From the NCBI RefSeq assembly GCF_020907405.1, contig NZ_JAJJOE010000008.1, positions 124,001-188,000 on the forward strand: a stretch of 64,000 bases of DNA, given 5' to 3'. Origin of the DNA: Arthrobacter sp. zg-Y769. Its GTDB lineage: Bacteria > Actinomycetota > Actinomycetes > Actinomycetales > Micrococcaceae. A program made the position numbers and the translations under genes. Below, piece after piece: positions 7,622-16,225 of this stretch (position 1 is the first letter of the stretch; every line of letters begins with the position of its first letter). Below the pieces are notes generated by a model that made no database searches, was not told the DNA's origin, and was given only the letters and a program-made list of their open reading frames with translations.

Positions 7622-8707
7622 GTGAACTTGTTTTCCCCGATGACCGCGGGCAGCTTTGAGCTGTCCAACCGCCTCGTAATGGCTCCGCTGACCCGCCAGC
7701 GCGCCGGCCGCGACGGAATCCCCGGCCCGATGATGGTTGAGCACTACAGCCAGCGGGCCTCCCTCGGCCTGATCGTCAGCGAAGGCACCTACCCCAGCCG
7801 CGAAGGGCAGGGTTTCCCGGGCCAGCCCGGACTCGTGGATCCGGAACAGCTTCAGGGCTGGCGGAAGGTCACCGACGCCGTGCATGCAGCGGGCGGCCGC
7901 ATTGTTGCGCAGGTAATGCACGCGGGCCGGGTGACCCACCCGAACATCAACGGCGGGCTGGACCTGGTGGCTCCGAGCGCCATTGCCGTGGACGGAATGT
8001 CCCACACCTACGAGGGTAAGCAGGCGTACACGGTGCCCCGCGCGCTGGAAACCGGCGAACTGGCTTCCGTCACCGCAGACTTCGTCCGTGCGTCCCGGGC
8101 AGCGGTGGATGCCGGGTTCGACGGCGTGGAACTGCACGGAGCCAACGGCTACCTGCTGCACGAATTCCTCTCCCCGGTAGCTAACCAGCGTACGGACAAC
8201 TACGGCGGAAGCCCGGAGAACCGTGCCCGGTTCGTCATCGAAACGATTCAGGCCGTGGCGGCCGAGATCGGCGCCGACCGGGTGGGCCTGCGGATTTCCC
8301 CCGAACACAATGTCCAGGGCTGCCTGGAGATGGACGCAGAGGATGTGCTCGCCACCTACGGCGCCCTGCTGGATGCCGTGGCTCCGCTCGGACTTGCGTA
8401 CCTGAGCATCCTGCACCGCGATCCCGCCGGTGACCTGGTGCAGGCCCTGCGCACCCGCTTCGGCGGCAAGGTGCTGCTCAACACCGGCTTCGGCCCCCTC
8501 ACCACCCGCGAGGAAGCCCTGGCCATGATGGACGACGGACTGGGCGACGCCGTCGTCGTGGGCCGTCCTGCCATTGCCAACCCGGACCTGGTGCGCCGCT
8601 GGCAGGAAGACCTGCCGCTGAACACGCCGGACGCCGCGACGTTCTACTCATTCGGTCCCGAGGGCTACACGGACTACCCGTTCTACGAGGCTCCTTCGCA
8701 GAACTAG
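7622..8707 (+). CDS. NADH:flavin oxidoreductase, Old Yellow Enzyme family alkene reductase
   Basis: FMN-dependent ene-reductase that probably reduces electrophilic C=C bonds such as enones and maleimides (NemA-like). The 361 residues form one TIM barrel. FMN contacts sit in NRLVMAPLTRQRAG, and the His-x-x-Asn pair that binds the substrate carbonyl is in GVELHGANGYLLHEFLSP. Also visible are NQRTDNYGGSPENRARF and the phosphate site in VLLNTGFG and VVVGRPAIANP. I chose the GTG at 7622, which has AGGAAG nine bases upstream. A frame open from 7556 lacks a good binding site. A strong terminator follows. No regulator gene lies beside it. Confidence 0.9.
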   Translation: MNLFSPMTAGSFELSNRLVMAPLTRQRAGRDGIPGPMMVEHYSQRASLGLIVSEGTYPSREGQGFPGQPGLVDPEQLQGWRKVTDAVHAAGGRIVAQVMHAGRVTHPNINGGLDLVAPSAIAVDGMSHTYEGKQAYTVPRALETGELASVTADFVRASRAAVDAGFDGVELHGANGYLLHEFLSPVANQRTDNYGGSPENRARFVIETIQAVAAEIGADRVGLRISPEHNVQGCLEMDAEDVLATYGALLDAVAPLGLAYLSILHRDPAGDLVQALRTRFGGKVLLNTGFGPLTTREEALAMMDDGLGDAVVVGRPAIANPDLVRRWQEDLPLNTPDAATFYSFGPEGYTDYPFYEAPSQN

Positions 8708-8721
8708 GCTCCACCAATGTA

Positions 8722-8757
8722 AAAGGCCCGCAGGATCAAATGATCCTGCGGGCCTTT
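8722..8757. terminator. Bidirectional intrinsic terminator
   Basis: Perfect 17-bp stem (8722-8738 with 8741-8757) around an AA turn, starting AAAGG and ending CCTTT. It separates the ene-reductase from the convergent phosphate-transport operon. Confidence 0.92.
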
Positions 8758-8789
8758 GCTATGCCGGAAGTGTTGCCGGCGCTGAAATC

Positions 8790-9032
8790 CTAGCCGTGCA
8801 GCGCCGGGACAATCAGGTAAATTCCGAACAGTACGGCTACAGCGCTGAGTGCGAAGCAGGCGAACGCTCCGGCCTTCGCCAGGGCGACGCGGTTGCGCGG
8901 GGTGGAAGCGGTATCCGCATCGAGCGAGACGGCGTACAGGCGGACCCCGAACGAATAGATGCAGACCACGGTCAGTGCGGCGAGCAGTGTGACGCCGAAG
9001 ACCGTCAGGTAGTCCATCCAGTGGATGTTCAT
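8790..9032 (-). CDS. Small two-helix membrane protein coupled to the phosphate transporter
   Basis: An 80-residue protein with two clear membrane segments (about 9-32 and 52-77) joined by a short charged loop. Its ATG at 9030-9032 overlaps the pit stop codon in an ATGA arrangement, which implies translational coupling. I recognise no named family. The position directly after a Pit permease suggests an accessory subunit or a modulator of the transporter, but that is inference from context only. The terminator at 8722-8757 closes the two-gene operon. Confidence 0.75.
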   Translation of the reverse strand: MNIHWMDYLTVFGVTLLAALTVVCIYSFGVRLYAVSLDADTASTPRNRVALAKAGAFACFALSAVAVLFGIYLIVPALHG

Positions 9033-10297
9033 TTGGAACCTTCCTTGACCTTGGCAGCGGCACTGCCGTTCCTGCCGGAGTTGCTGTTGTTGCCGTTGTT
9101 GCCGTTCTTGCCCTTGTCGGTGTTTTTGCCGCGGCGCTTCTTGATGCGAACCACTTCGCCGGCATTTTCAATGTCGCTCACCGCGTTGTCGTGGTTCACC
9201 GGGCTGCGGCGGGACCACAGGAAGATGCCCAGGACGGTGAGGGTTCCGAGGATGGTGATTGCGACCACGCCTGCAGTGCCGATGGACGCGATGAGCGCCG
9301 AGATGGCACCCATGGCGGCGGCGGCGGGAAGCGTGAGGAGCCAGCCGGCGCCGACCTTGCCGGCAGTGCCCCAGCGGACCTCGGCGCCCTTGCGGCCCAG
9401 GCCCGAACCGATGACGGAGCCGGAGGCGACCTGGGTGGTGGACAGTGCGAAGCCCAGGTGGGATGACGCCAGGATGGCAGCGGCCGTACTGGTTTCGGCA
9501 GCAAAGCCCTGTGCCGGCTTGACCTCGGTCAGGCCGGTTCCCATGGTGCGGATAATGCGCCAGCCACCGGCGTAGGTTCCGGCGGCAATGGCAATGGCAC
9601 AGGCTGCGATGACCCAGAACTCGGGGCCGGTCCCGGAGGTCTGCAGGCCGCCGGCAACCAGGACAAGGGTGATCACGCCCATCGTCTTCTGGGCGTCGTT
9701 GGTGCCGTGTGCCAGGGCGACCAGGGAGGAGGAGAAGATCTGGGCGTAACGGAAGCCGCCGCGCTTGCGGGGAAGCTTGTTGCCTGAGTCGGGATCATGC
9801 CGGCGGGTGATCCGGTACGCCAGCTTGGTGGCGAGGTAAGCCACGAACAGGGCGATGCACGGAGCGATCAGCGCCGGCAGGACAACCTTGGACATCAGCA
9901 CGGAGTAATCAACCGAACCGAATCCGGCACCGACTATGGCGGCACCGATGAGGCCGCCGAACAGGGCGTGGGAGGAACTGCTCGGCAGTCCCCGCAGCCA
10001 GGTGATCAGGTTCCAGATGACTGCGCCCATCAAGCCGGCGAAAATCATGACCGGGGTTATCTGGATCCCGCCTTCACCTTCCTTGATGAGTCCGCCGGAA
10101 ATGGTTTTGGCTACCTCCGTGGAGAGGAAGGCACCCACCAGGTTAAGCACGGCCGCCAGTGCGACGGCGGTTTTTGGTTTGATGGCACCGGTGGCGATGG
10201 GGGTGGCCATCGCGTTGGCGGTGTCATGAAAACCGTTGGTGAAGTCGAAGAATAGTGCTAGCGCGATCACCAGCGCGACCATGAGGGTGAGGTCCAC
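9029..10297 (-). CDS. pit: Low-affinity inorganic phosphate transporter, Pit family
   Basis: Membrane permease for metal-phosphate/H+ symport. About 422 residues with two PHO4 repeats: the N-terminal signature FFDFTNGFHDTANAMATPIATGAI and its C-terminal counterpart SLVALAHGTNDAQKTMGVITL, each with the conserved Asn and Asp. About ten hydrophobic segments are visible. A central soluble loop near KLPRKRGGFRYAQ and a basic, Asn/Gly-rich C-terminal tail (about 370-422) follow. The start is either TTG at 10300 or GTG at 10297. A TAGGGT hexamer five bases before the GTG suggests a leaderless transcript. The gene overlaps the small membrane gene downstream. Confidence 0.9.
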   Translation of the reverse strand: MDLTLMVALVIALALFFDFTNGFHDTANAMATPIATGAIKPKTAVALAAVLNLVGAFLSTEVAKTISGGLIKEGEGGIQITPVMIFAGLMGAVIWNLITWLRGLPSSSSHALFGGLIGAAIVGAGFGSVDYSVLMSKVVLPALIAPCIALFVAYLATKLAYRITRRHDPDSGNKLPRKRGGFRYAQIFSSSLVALAHGTNDAQKTMGVITLVLVAGGLQTSGTGPEFWVIAACAIAIAAGTYAGGWRIIRTMGTGLTEVKPAQGFAAETSTAAAILASSHLGFALSTTQVASGSVIGSGLGRKGAEVRWGTAGKVGAGWLLTLPAAAAMGAISALIASIGTAGVVAITILGTLTVLGIFLWSRRSPVNHDNAVSDIENAGEVVRIKKRRGKNTDKGKNGNNGNNSNSGRNGSAAAKVKEGSK

Positions 10298-10461
10298 CAA
10301 ATACCCTATCTAAAGACGAGTGAAAGAATCCGCGCAGCGGGTCATGCCCCGGCACGTAGAACTGCCGGCGCCCGCTTTACGCCAGATTGATCGTATGCGC
10401 TTGGGCGGGCGCGCACCAAAGCGGCGGATGTGCCCTTGATCTCGCGTACGGCAGCGCGGGC

Positions 10462-12471
10462 TCAGATCTTCAGGCCGGTGCGCGGCTCCCGGCCTCCGAG
10501 ATCGACGTCGATCACGGTGTCCGGCGCGGGCAGCACCACCCTGCGGCTGTGCGTGGTCTGACCGTCCGGCTCGAGGACGCTGAGGATATAGACGCCGGGT
10601 CCGGGCAGGGCCAGCTCGTAGTTGCCGCCGGTGTCCGATCGGGTGGATGCGGACGCCGCTCCTCCCGGCCGGACCAGGATGATAAGCGCGTCGGGCACGG
10701 CCCTGCCGGCGTGCCGGACCCGGCCGGTGAGAAGCATGGGCCGGCGGAAGTGGATGTCATGGTCAGCGGAAGCATCGGGGAAAGCCAGCACTTCGGAAAC
10801 GGGCCGCCAGCGGACGTGGCTGGCCACCATGACGTAGCGTCCTTCTCCGGGAAGCAGGACCGCGTACCGGCCGTCGTCGTCCGCCCGGTCCCAGTCCACC
10901 GGCCGCCCGTCACTGTCCACAACGGTGACGGTCCCCCGGCCCACGGGCCTGCCGTCCGGTGCCGCAAGCAGCCGTCCGCGGACCATAATCTCCCGCTTTT
11001 CATCCGCCCGCTGCGGCTCCGGCCGGCCGGGAACGGCGTGCAGGTCCGGATGCGTGGCCTCGTGCCGGCGGGCGGACGGGATCAGGCAGGCGACGCCGGT
11101 GGCAGCCAGGGCGGCGAAACCGGCCAACACGAAAATGGTTCGGAAGGCGTCCAGGCCGGGGAAGGTGCTGCCTGAAATTCTCACCGTCAGCGAGGCGAGG
11201 ATGGTCGCCACGGCGGCGCTGCAGGTGGAGGTGCCAACGGAGCGGAGCAGGGTGTTGAGGCCGTTCGCCGCGGCCGTGTCCGTCAGCGGAACGTTGCTCA
11301 TGATGATGGTCGGCATGGCGGCCATGGAGATTGCCGTGCCGATGGACACGATGACCGCTCCCACAATGATTTCGGTTACCGAATGCACGAAGAGGACACG
11401 TGCCAGGTAGCCGGCAGCCATAACGGCGCAGCCCGTCACCAGGGTTGCCCTGGCTCCGTACGTGTTGGTGATCCTGGCGGAAACCGGTGCAGCCGCCACC
11501 ATCGCCAGCCCTGACGGGATCATGGTCAGCCCGGCCGCCAGCACGCTCAGGCCGAAGCCGTATCCGGTCTCCCCCGACAGCTGCAGCTGCTGCGTGGTGA
11601 CCAGCATGTTGGCGTACATCGAAAACCCGACCAGGACCGCTCCGATGTTGGTCAGCAGCACCGGTCGGCGGGCGGAGGTCCGGAGGTCCACCAAGGGCTG
11701 GCCGTTGCGTAGCTCTGCGGGGAACCACAAAGCGAAGGAAACGGCCGCCGCGGCAAAAAGGCCGAGGACCGGATAACTGGTCCATCCCCAGACCCCGCCC
11801 TTGGTGATGGCCAGCAGCACCGCAGTCATCCCCGCAGACAGCAGCACGGCCCCGGCGTAATCGAACCGTGCCGGGGTACGGACCTTCGACTCCGGAACAA
11901 AAAGGACGACGGCGGCTATCAGCACAACGCCGATGACCCCCACCACCCAGAACGTGGCCTGCCACCCCAGCCGTTGGTAGACCAGCCCGGCGAGGGGCAG
12001 GCCCAGGGCGCTGCCGATGCCGAAGCTGGCGCTCATCAGCGCAACCGCTCCGGCGATCTTCTGCTGCGGCAGGGCGTCCCGGAGGATGCTGATCCCCACC
12101 GGAATCACGGCACCGGCGGCACCCTGCAGCCCGCGGCCGACCAGCGCCCAGGTGAACGTCCCTCCGATCGAGGCCGTGAAGGCACCGGCAACCATCAGGA
12201 CCATTGCCACCAGCAGCATCCTGCGTTTCCCGTACATGTCCGCCAGCCGGGAAACAATGGGGGTGGCCACCGCGGCGGAGAGCAGCGTTACGGTCACCAT
12301 CCAGGACACATCATCAGTGGTGACGCCGAAAATCCGGGGGTATTCCGGCAGCAGCGGAACCACCGCCGTCTTTTCGAGCGAGACCACAATCCCGCCGCAT
12401 CCCAGGGTGGCAACCAACAGCCAGTCCGGGAACTTCCTCCTGCTCCTGCGTTCTGCGGACTGGACAGCCAT
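10462..12471 (-). CDS. MFS transporter fused to two carboxypeptidase-regulatory-like domains
   Basis: A 669-residue fusion. Residues about 15-480 form a 14-helix-type drug:H+ antiporter of the major facilitator superfamily. The motif-A loop is SRLADMYGKRRML and the motif-C-like stretch is GRGLQGAAGAVIPVG. From about 500 to the end lie two tandem soluble beta-rich modules resembling carboxypeptidase regulatory-like/Cna-B folds: VRGRLLAAPDGRPVGRGTV then DDDGRYAVLLPGEGRYVMVA, and LTGRVRHAGRAVPDALIILV then SDTGGNYELALPGPGVYILSV. Such modules usually sit outside the cell, whereas after an even number of helices this tail would be predicted cytoplasmic. Exporter for an unknown compound. Single gene; no adjacent regulator is evident. 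Confidence 0.85.
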   Translation of the reverse strand: MAVQSAERRSRRKFPDWLLVATLGCGGIVVSLEKTAVVPLLPEYPRIFGVTTDDVSWMVTVTLLSAAVATPIVSRLADMYGKRRMLLVAMVLMVAGAFTASIGGTFTWALVGRGLQGAAGAVIPVGISILRDALPQQKIAGAVALMSASFGIGSALGLPLAGLVYQRLGWQATFWVVGVIGVVLIAAVVLFVPESKVRTPARFDYAGAVLLSAGMTAVLLAITKGGVWGWTSYPVLGLFAAAAVSFALWFPAELRNGQPLVDLRTSARRPVLLTNIGAVLVGFSMYANMLVTTQQLQLSGETGYGFGLSVLAAGLTMIPSGLAMVAAAPVSARITNTYGARATLVTGCAVMAAGYLARVLFVHSVTEIIVGAVIVSIGTAISMAAMPTIIMSNVPLTDTAAANGLNTLLRSVGTSTCSAAVATILASLTVRISGSTFPGLDAFRTIFVLAGFAALAATGVACLIPSARRHEATHPDLHAVPGRPEPQRADEKREIMVRGRLLAAPDGRPVGRGTVTVVDSDGRPVDWDRADDDGRYAVLLPGEGRYVMVASHVRWRPVSEVLAFPDASADHDIHFRRPMLLTGRVRHAGRAVPDALIILVRPGGAASASTRSDTGGNYELALPGPGVYILSVLEPDGQTTHSRRVVLPAPDTVIDVDLGGREPRTGLKI

Positions 12472-12506
12472 ATGGACCCCTGGTGCCCCGTGGCGGGAAG
12501 GCAGGC

Positions 12507-12917
12507 CTAGCCCCGCGAGATGGGAACCTTGGTTGATGTCGGTCCAACCTCGGGGACCGGCACGCGGATTTCCAGGACGCCGTCGTTATAGGTTGCCGTG
12601 ACGTTGTCCTGGCTGGCACCGGACGGCAGCGCTATCTCCCTGGTAAATGACCCGTAGCGGAACTCGGACCGGTAGCCGTGCCGGCCCTTGTGCTCCGTTT
12701 GCTCCTTCCGCTCCCCCTTGATGTGCAGGACACCGTCACTGACCGTGACGTCCAGGTCCTGTTCGGGATTGATGTTGGGCAGTTCTGCCCGGATGACCAT
12801 GCTGGAGCCGTCCTGGTATTCCTCGACGGGGAAGGCCGGAACCTCCCAGTCCCCTTCGAAGAATTTGCGGACCTGGTCCGGCAGTTCAAAACGCTCGCGC
12901 CGTGCAAGGGAAGCCAT
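12507..12917 (-). CDS. Hsp20/alpha-crystallin small heat-shock protein
   Basis: ATP-independent holdase chaperone that binds unfolding proteins. The 136-residue protein has a short N-terminal arm, an alpha-crystallin domain at about 33-125 (VIRAELPNINPEQDLDVTVSDGVLHIKGER, then GSFTREIALPSGASQDNVTATYNDGVLEIRVPVPE with the conserved A-x-x-x-N-G-V-L motif) and a short C-terminal tail. The ATG at 12917 has a clean AAGGAG site, so I use it rather than the longer frame to 12971. No HAIR (HspR) element is visible upstream. It is divergent from gadB, which suggests a shared stress context. Confidence 0.93.
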   Translation of the reverse strand: MASLARRERFELPDQVRKFFEGDWEVPAFPVEEYQDGSSMVIRAELPNINPEQDLDVTVSDGVLHIKGERKEQTEHKGRHGYRSEFRYGSFTREIALPSGASQDNVTATYNDGVLEIRVPVPEVGPTSTKVPISRG

Positions 12918-13080
12918 GGATATCTCCTTCTCTGGTGCCCGGTCCGCCGGGCGGAACAAGCGGTGCCGCAAGGGTACGTCCGCGGCCCGGCGGTCCTCAA
13001 TGGAAAACCGGGGAAACCCGGGCCGGGAACAGGCTTTCCCGCCGTTTTGCCACTGGTCCCGGCTGTCGGCGTCCGAAGCC

Positions 13081-13109
13081 TAGTCATGGGTTTTCGGCGT
13101 GCGTATAGT
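13081..13109 (+). promoter_or_regulatory. Candidate promoter of the gad operon
   Basis: TAGTCA (13081-13086) and TATAGT (13104-13109) are separated by 17 bases and lie about 90 bases before gadB. The -10 matches the housekeeping consensus well, the -35 only partly. Confidence 0.45.
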
Positions 13110-13198
13110 TTTTTCTGCGCGCAGCCCTGTGAGGATTCCGACCGCCGTCCACTACGGCTTGATGCCGGCGAGCATGCCGTCGATGAGAGGCTTCCAAA

Positions 13199-14578
13199 AT
13201 GGCGCAGAACAATCCCGATCAGCTTTCCGTCAACCCGCTTTTTGCCCGTCCGGGCGAGGAGACCGCCGCACCGAAGTTTCGGCTGAACGACGGCGAGATG
13301 CTCCCGGAGACCGCGTACCAGATTGTCCATGACGAAACCATGCTGGACGGTAACGCCAGGCTGAACCTGGCGACCTTCGTTAGCACGTGGATGGACGACC
13401 ACGCGAACCGGCTCTACAGCGAGACGTTCGACAAGAACATGATCGACAAGGACGAATACCCGCAGACCGCGCAGATAGAGCAGAACTGCTGGCGGATCCT
13501 TGCCGATCTCTGGCATTCACCCTCGCCGGAACAAACCATCGGCACCTCGACCGTCGGTTCCTCGGAAGCCTGCATGCTGGGCGGGCTGGCGTTTAAGCGG
13601 CTCTGGCAGCACCGGCGCCGCAGCGAGGGAAAACCGACGGACAAGCCGAACCTCGTGATGAGTTCAGCCGTACAGGTGTGCTGGGAGAAGTTCTGCAACT
13701 ACTTCGACGTCGAGCCGCGGCTGGTGCCCATCAGCGAGGAGCACAAATGCCTGGACGGCTTCGAGCTGGAAAACTACGTTGACGAAAACACCATCGGCGT
13801 CGTTGCCATCATGGGCGTGACCTACACCGGCATGTATGAGCCGGTACAGCAGATCGCCGCCAAGCTGGACGAGATCCAGTCCTCCACCGGCCTGGACATT
13901 CCCATCCACGTGGACGGGGCGTCCGGCGCCATGATCGCACCCTTCATCCAGCAGGACCTCGAGTGGGACTTCCGCCTCGAACGGGTCCACTCGATCAGCA
14001 CCTCCGGCCATAAATACGGCCTGGTTTATCCCGGCCTCGGCTGGGTGGTCTGGCGGGAACGGCAGTGGCTTCCGGAGGACCTGATTTTCTACGTCAGCTA
14101 CCTCGGCGGTGACATGCCGACCTTTGCCCTCAACTTCTCCCGCCCCGGCGCCCAGGTGGTCCTGCAGTTTTACTTGTTCCTGCGCCTGGGCCGCGACGGC
14201 TATGCGCGGATCCAACAGGCATCCCAGGACGTTGCACTGCACCTGTCCGGCGCGATCTCGGAAATGGGCCCCTTCGAGCTGTGGAACGACGGTTCCGACA
14301 TCCCGGTCTTCGCCTGGCGCCTTAAGGAAGGCCATACGGACAAGTGGAACCTGTATGACCTGGCGGACCGGCTCCGCACCCGGGGCTGGCTGGTGCCCGC
14401 CTATCCCCTGCCGGACGATCTCTCCAACCTCACGGTGGAACGGATTGTGGTCCGCAACGGCCTCAGCATGGACCTCGCGGAAAAGCTGCTGGCGGACATC
14501 CGACGCGAAACGACGTACCTCGAGCGGCTGAGCGCCCCGATGCCCCGCGAGGCGGAGCACCCCGGATTCCATCACTAA
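13199..14578 (+). CDS. gadB: Glutamate decarboxylase
   Basis: PLP enzyme that decarboxylates L-glutamate to GABA and CO2 and consumes one cytoplasmic proton per turnover. The 459 residues cover the full GadA/GadB length. PLP-lysine motif: SISTSGHKYGLVYPG. Upstream is the cofactor Asp motif HVDGASGAMIAPF, and TSTVGSSEACMLGG is the phosphate-binding segment. The C-terminus ends GFHH. In E. coli GadB a His near the C-terminal end plugs the active site at neutral pH, so acid activation is plausible here. The start ATG has GAGAGG eight bases upstream. It is first in a tight operon with gadC (18-base gap) and glsA. Confidence 0.95.
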   Translation: MAQNNPDQLSVNPLFARPGEETAAPKFRLNDGEMLPETAYQIVHDETMLDGNARLNLATFVSTWMDDHANRLYSETFDKNMIDKDEYPQTAQIEQNCWRILADLWHSPSPEQTIGTSTVGSSEACMLGGLAFKRLWQHRRRSEGKPTDKPNLVMSSAVQVCWEKFCNYFDVEPRLVPISEEHKCLDGFELENYVDENTIGVVAIMGVTYTGMYEPVQQIAAKLDEIQSSTGLDIPIHVDGASGAMIAPFIQQDLEWDFRLERVHSISTSGHKYGLVYPGLGWVVWRERQWLPEDLIFYVSYLGGDMPTFALNFSRPGAQVVLQFYLFLRLGRDGYARIQQASQDVALHLSGAISEMGPFELWNDGSDIPVFAWRLKEGHTDKWNLYDLADRLRTRGWLVPAYPLPDDLSNLTVERIVVRNGLSMDLAEKLLADIRRETTYLERLSAPMPREAEHPGFHH

Positions 14579-14596
14579 TCCAGGAGGTGGGTTAAA

Positions 14597-16225
14597 ATGA
14601 GCGATTCGAAGGCAGCAAATCCCTCCGCATCAGAAACACAGCGGGCGAAGTCGAAGCAGAATGCACAGATCACCATCGGCGCCCTGGCGGTGATGAACAT
14701 CGTCGCCGTGGTCAGTCTCCGCGGTCTTCCATCGGAGGCCGAGTACGGGCTGAGTTCCATTTTCTACTACGTCCTGGCCGCCGTCGTGTTCCTGATTCCG
14801 GTGTCCATCGTGGCCGCCGAACTGGCTACGGGCTGGCCGGAGACGGGCGGGGTGTTCCGCTGGGTCGGCGAGGCATTCGGCCCGCGCTGGGCCTTCCTGG
14901 CCATGTTTATGCTGTTCATCGAGGTCACCATCTGGTTCCCGACCGTGCTGACGTTCGGCGCGGTGTCGCTGGCCTATACCGGGGAGAACCAGAACCTGGA
15001 CGCCCAGCTCGCCGGAAACAAGCTGTTCGTCCTCGTGGTGGTCCTGGTGGTGTACTGGCTGGCGACGTTTATCGCCTTCCGGGGGGCGAAGGCCTTCTCC
15101 CGGGTGAGCCAGTGGGGCGGCATCATCGGCACCATCATCCCGGCCGTGATTTTGATTGTGCTCGGTTTCGCCTATTTCTTTGCGGGCAATACCCCGCAGA
15201 TACAGATGGGCTGGGGCGAACTCCTTCCCGACTTCGGCAACTTCTCCAACGTGGTACTGGCTGCGTCGATCTTCCTTTTCTACGCCGGCATGGAAATGAA
15301 CGCGATCCACGTGAAAGAGGTCAGGAACCCCACCCGGGACTACCCGATCGCCGTGCTGACTGCGGCGGCAGGGACGGTCATTATCTTCGTGCTGGGAACG
15401 CTGGCCATCGCGTTCGTGGTGCCGCAGGCCGATATCAACCTCACCCAGAGCCTGCTGACCTCCTACAACGACATGTTCGAATGGGCCGGCATCGGCTGGG
15501 CAGGGCCCATAGTCGCCTTTATGCTGCTGATCGGCGTACTCGCGGGCGTGGTGACCTGGGTCGCCGGTCCGTCCACCGGCATGCTTGCCGTGGCGAAGGC
15601 AGGCTACCTGCCCCGCTTCTGGCAGCACACCAATAAGAACGGAATGGGCACCCACATCCTGTTCTTCCAGGCCTTTATGGTCACTGCGCTGGGCCTGACC
15701 TACGTGGTGCTTCCCTCGGTCCAGGCCGCCTACCAGATCCTGAGCCAGCTGACGGTGATCCTGTACCTCATCATGTACATGCTGATGTTCGCTGCCGCGA
15801 TTTACCTGCGCTACAGCCAGCCGAACCGCCCGCGGCCCTACCGGGTGCCGGGCGGCGACGTCGGAATGTGGATCATCGGCGGCGTCGGATTCCTCGGTTC
15901 GCTGATGGCCTTTGCCTTCAGCTTCATCCCGCCCGACCAGATTTCGGTCGGTTCCCCGGCGGTGTATGTCGGCATCCTCGTGGGTGGAGCGGCGGTGATG
16001 GTGATCCTGCCGTTCGTTATCTACGCGTTCCGCAAGCCGCACTGGCGGGACCAGGGCAGTGAGTTCGTTCCGTTCACCTGGCAGATTGAGCACACGCATC
16101 CCGGGACGGTCACCGAGTCCAGCATCTCCACCCAGCAGCTGACGCGGGAAGCCGAGTCCTCCGGTTCGCCGGTGATGTTCTCGCACGACGACGGCGGCAG
16201 GCAGGGCGGGAGTTCAGCGGTATGA
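14597..16225 (+). CDS. gadC: Glutamate/GABA antiporter (APC superfamily)
   Basis: Inner-membrane exchanger that imports glutamate (or glutamine) and exports GABA, the partner of gadB in acid resistance. The 542 residues contain about 12 hydrophobic segments. The first helix region reads ALAVMNIVAVVSLRGLPSEAEYG, with the small-residue substrate-binding turn. The amphipathic tail from about 475 onward (HWRDQGSEFVPFTWQ to the end) is the length of the C-plug that closes E. coli GadC at neutral pH. A near-perfect AGGAGGTG site precedes the ATG. The stop overlaps the glsA start (ATGA), so the two are translationally coupled. Confidence 0.92.
   Translation: MSDSKAANPSASETQRAKSKQNAQITIGALAVMNIVAVVSLRGLPSEAEYGLSSIFYYVLAAVVFLIPVSIVAAELATGWPETGGVFRWVGEAFGPRWAFLAMFMLFIEVTIWFPTVLTFGAVSLAYTGENQNLDAQLAGNKLFVLVVVLVVYWLATFIAFRGAKAFSRVSQWGGIIGTIIPAVILIVLGFAYFFAGNTPQIQMGWGELLPDFGNFSNVVLAASIFLFYAGMEMNAIHVKEVRNPTRDYPIAVLTAAAGTVIIFVLGTLAIAFVVPQADINLTQSLLTSYNDMFEWAGIGWAGPIVAFMLLIGVLAGVVTWVAGPSTGMLAVAKAGYLPRFWQHTNKNGMGTHILFFQAFMVTALGLTYVVLPSVQAAYQILSQLTVILYLIMYMLMFAAAIYLRYSQPNRPRPYRVPGGDVGMWIIGGVGFLGSLMAFAFSFIPPDQISVGSPAVYVGILVGGAAVMVILPFVIYAFRKPHWRDQGSEFVPFTWQIEHTHPGTVTESSISTQQLTREAESSGSPVMFSHDDGGRQGGSSAV

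Noticed and set aside
14630-16186. 518-residue minus-strand frame over gadC
   Set aside because: Antisense to the antiporter; it is rich in His, Arg and Gly without a fold or binding site.
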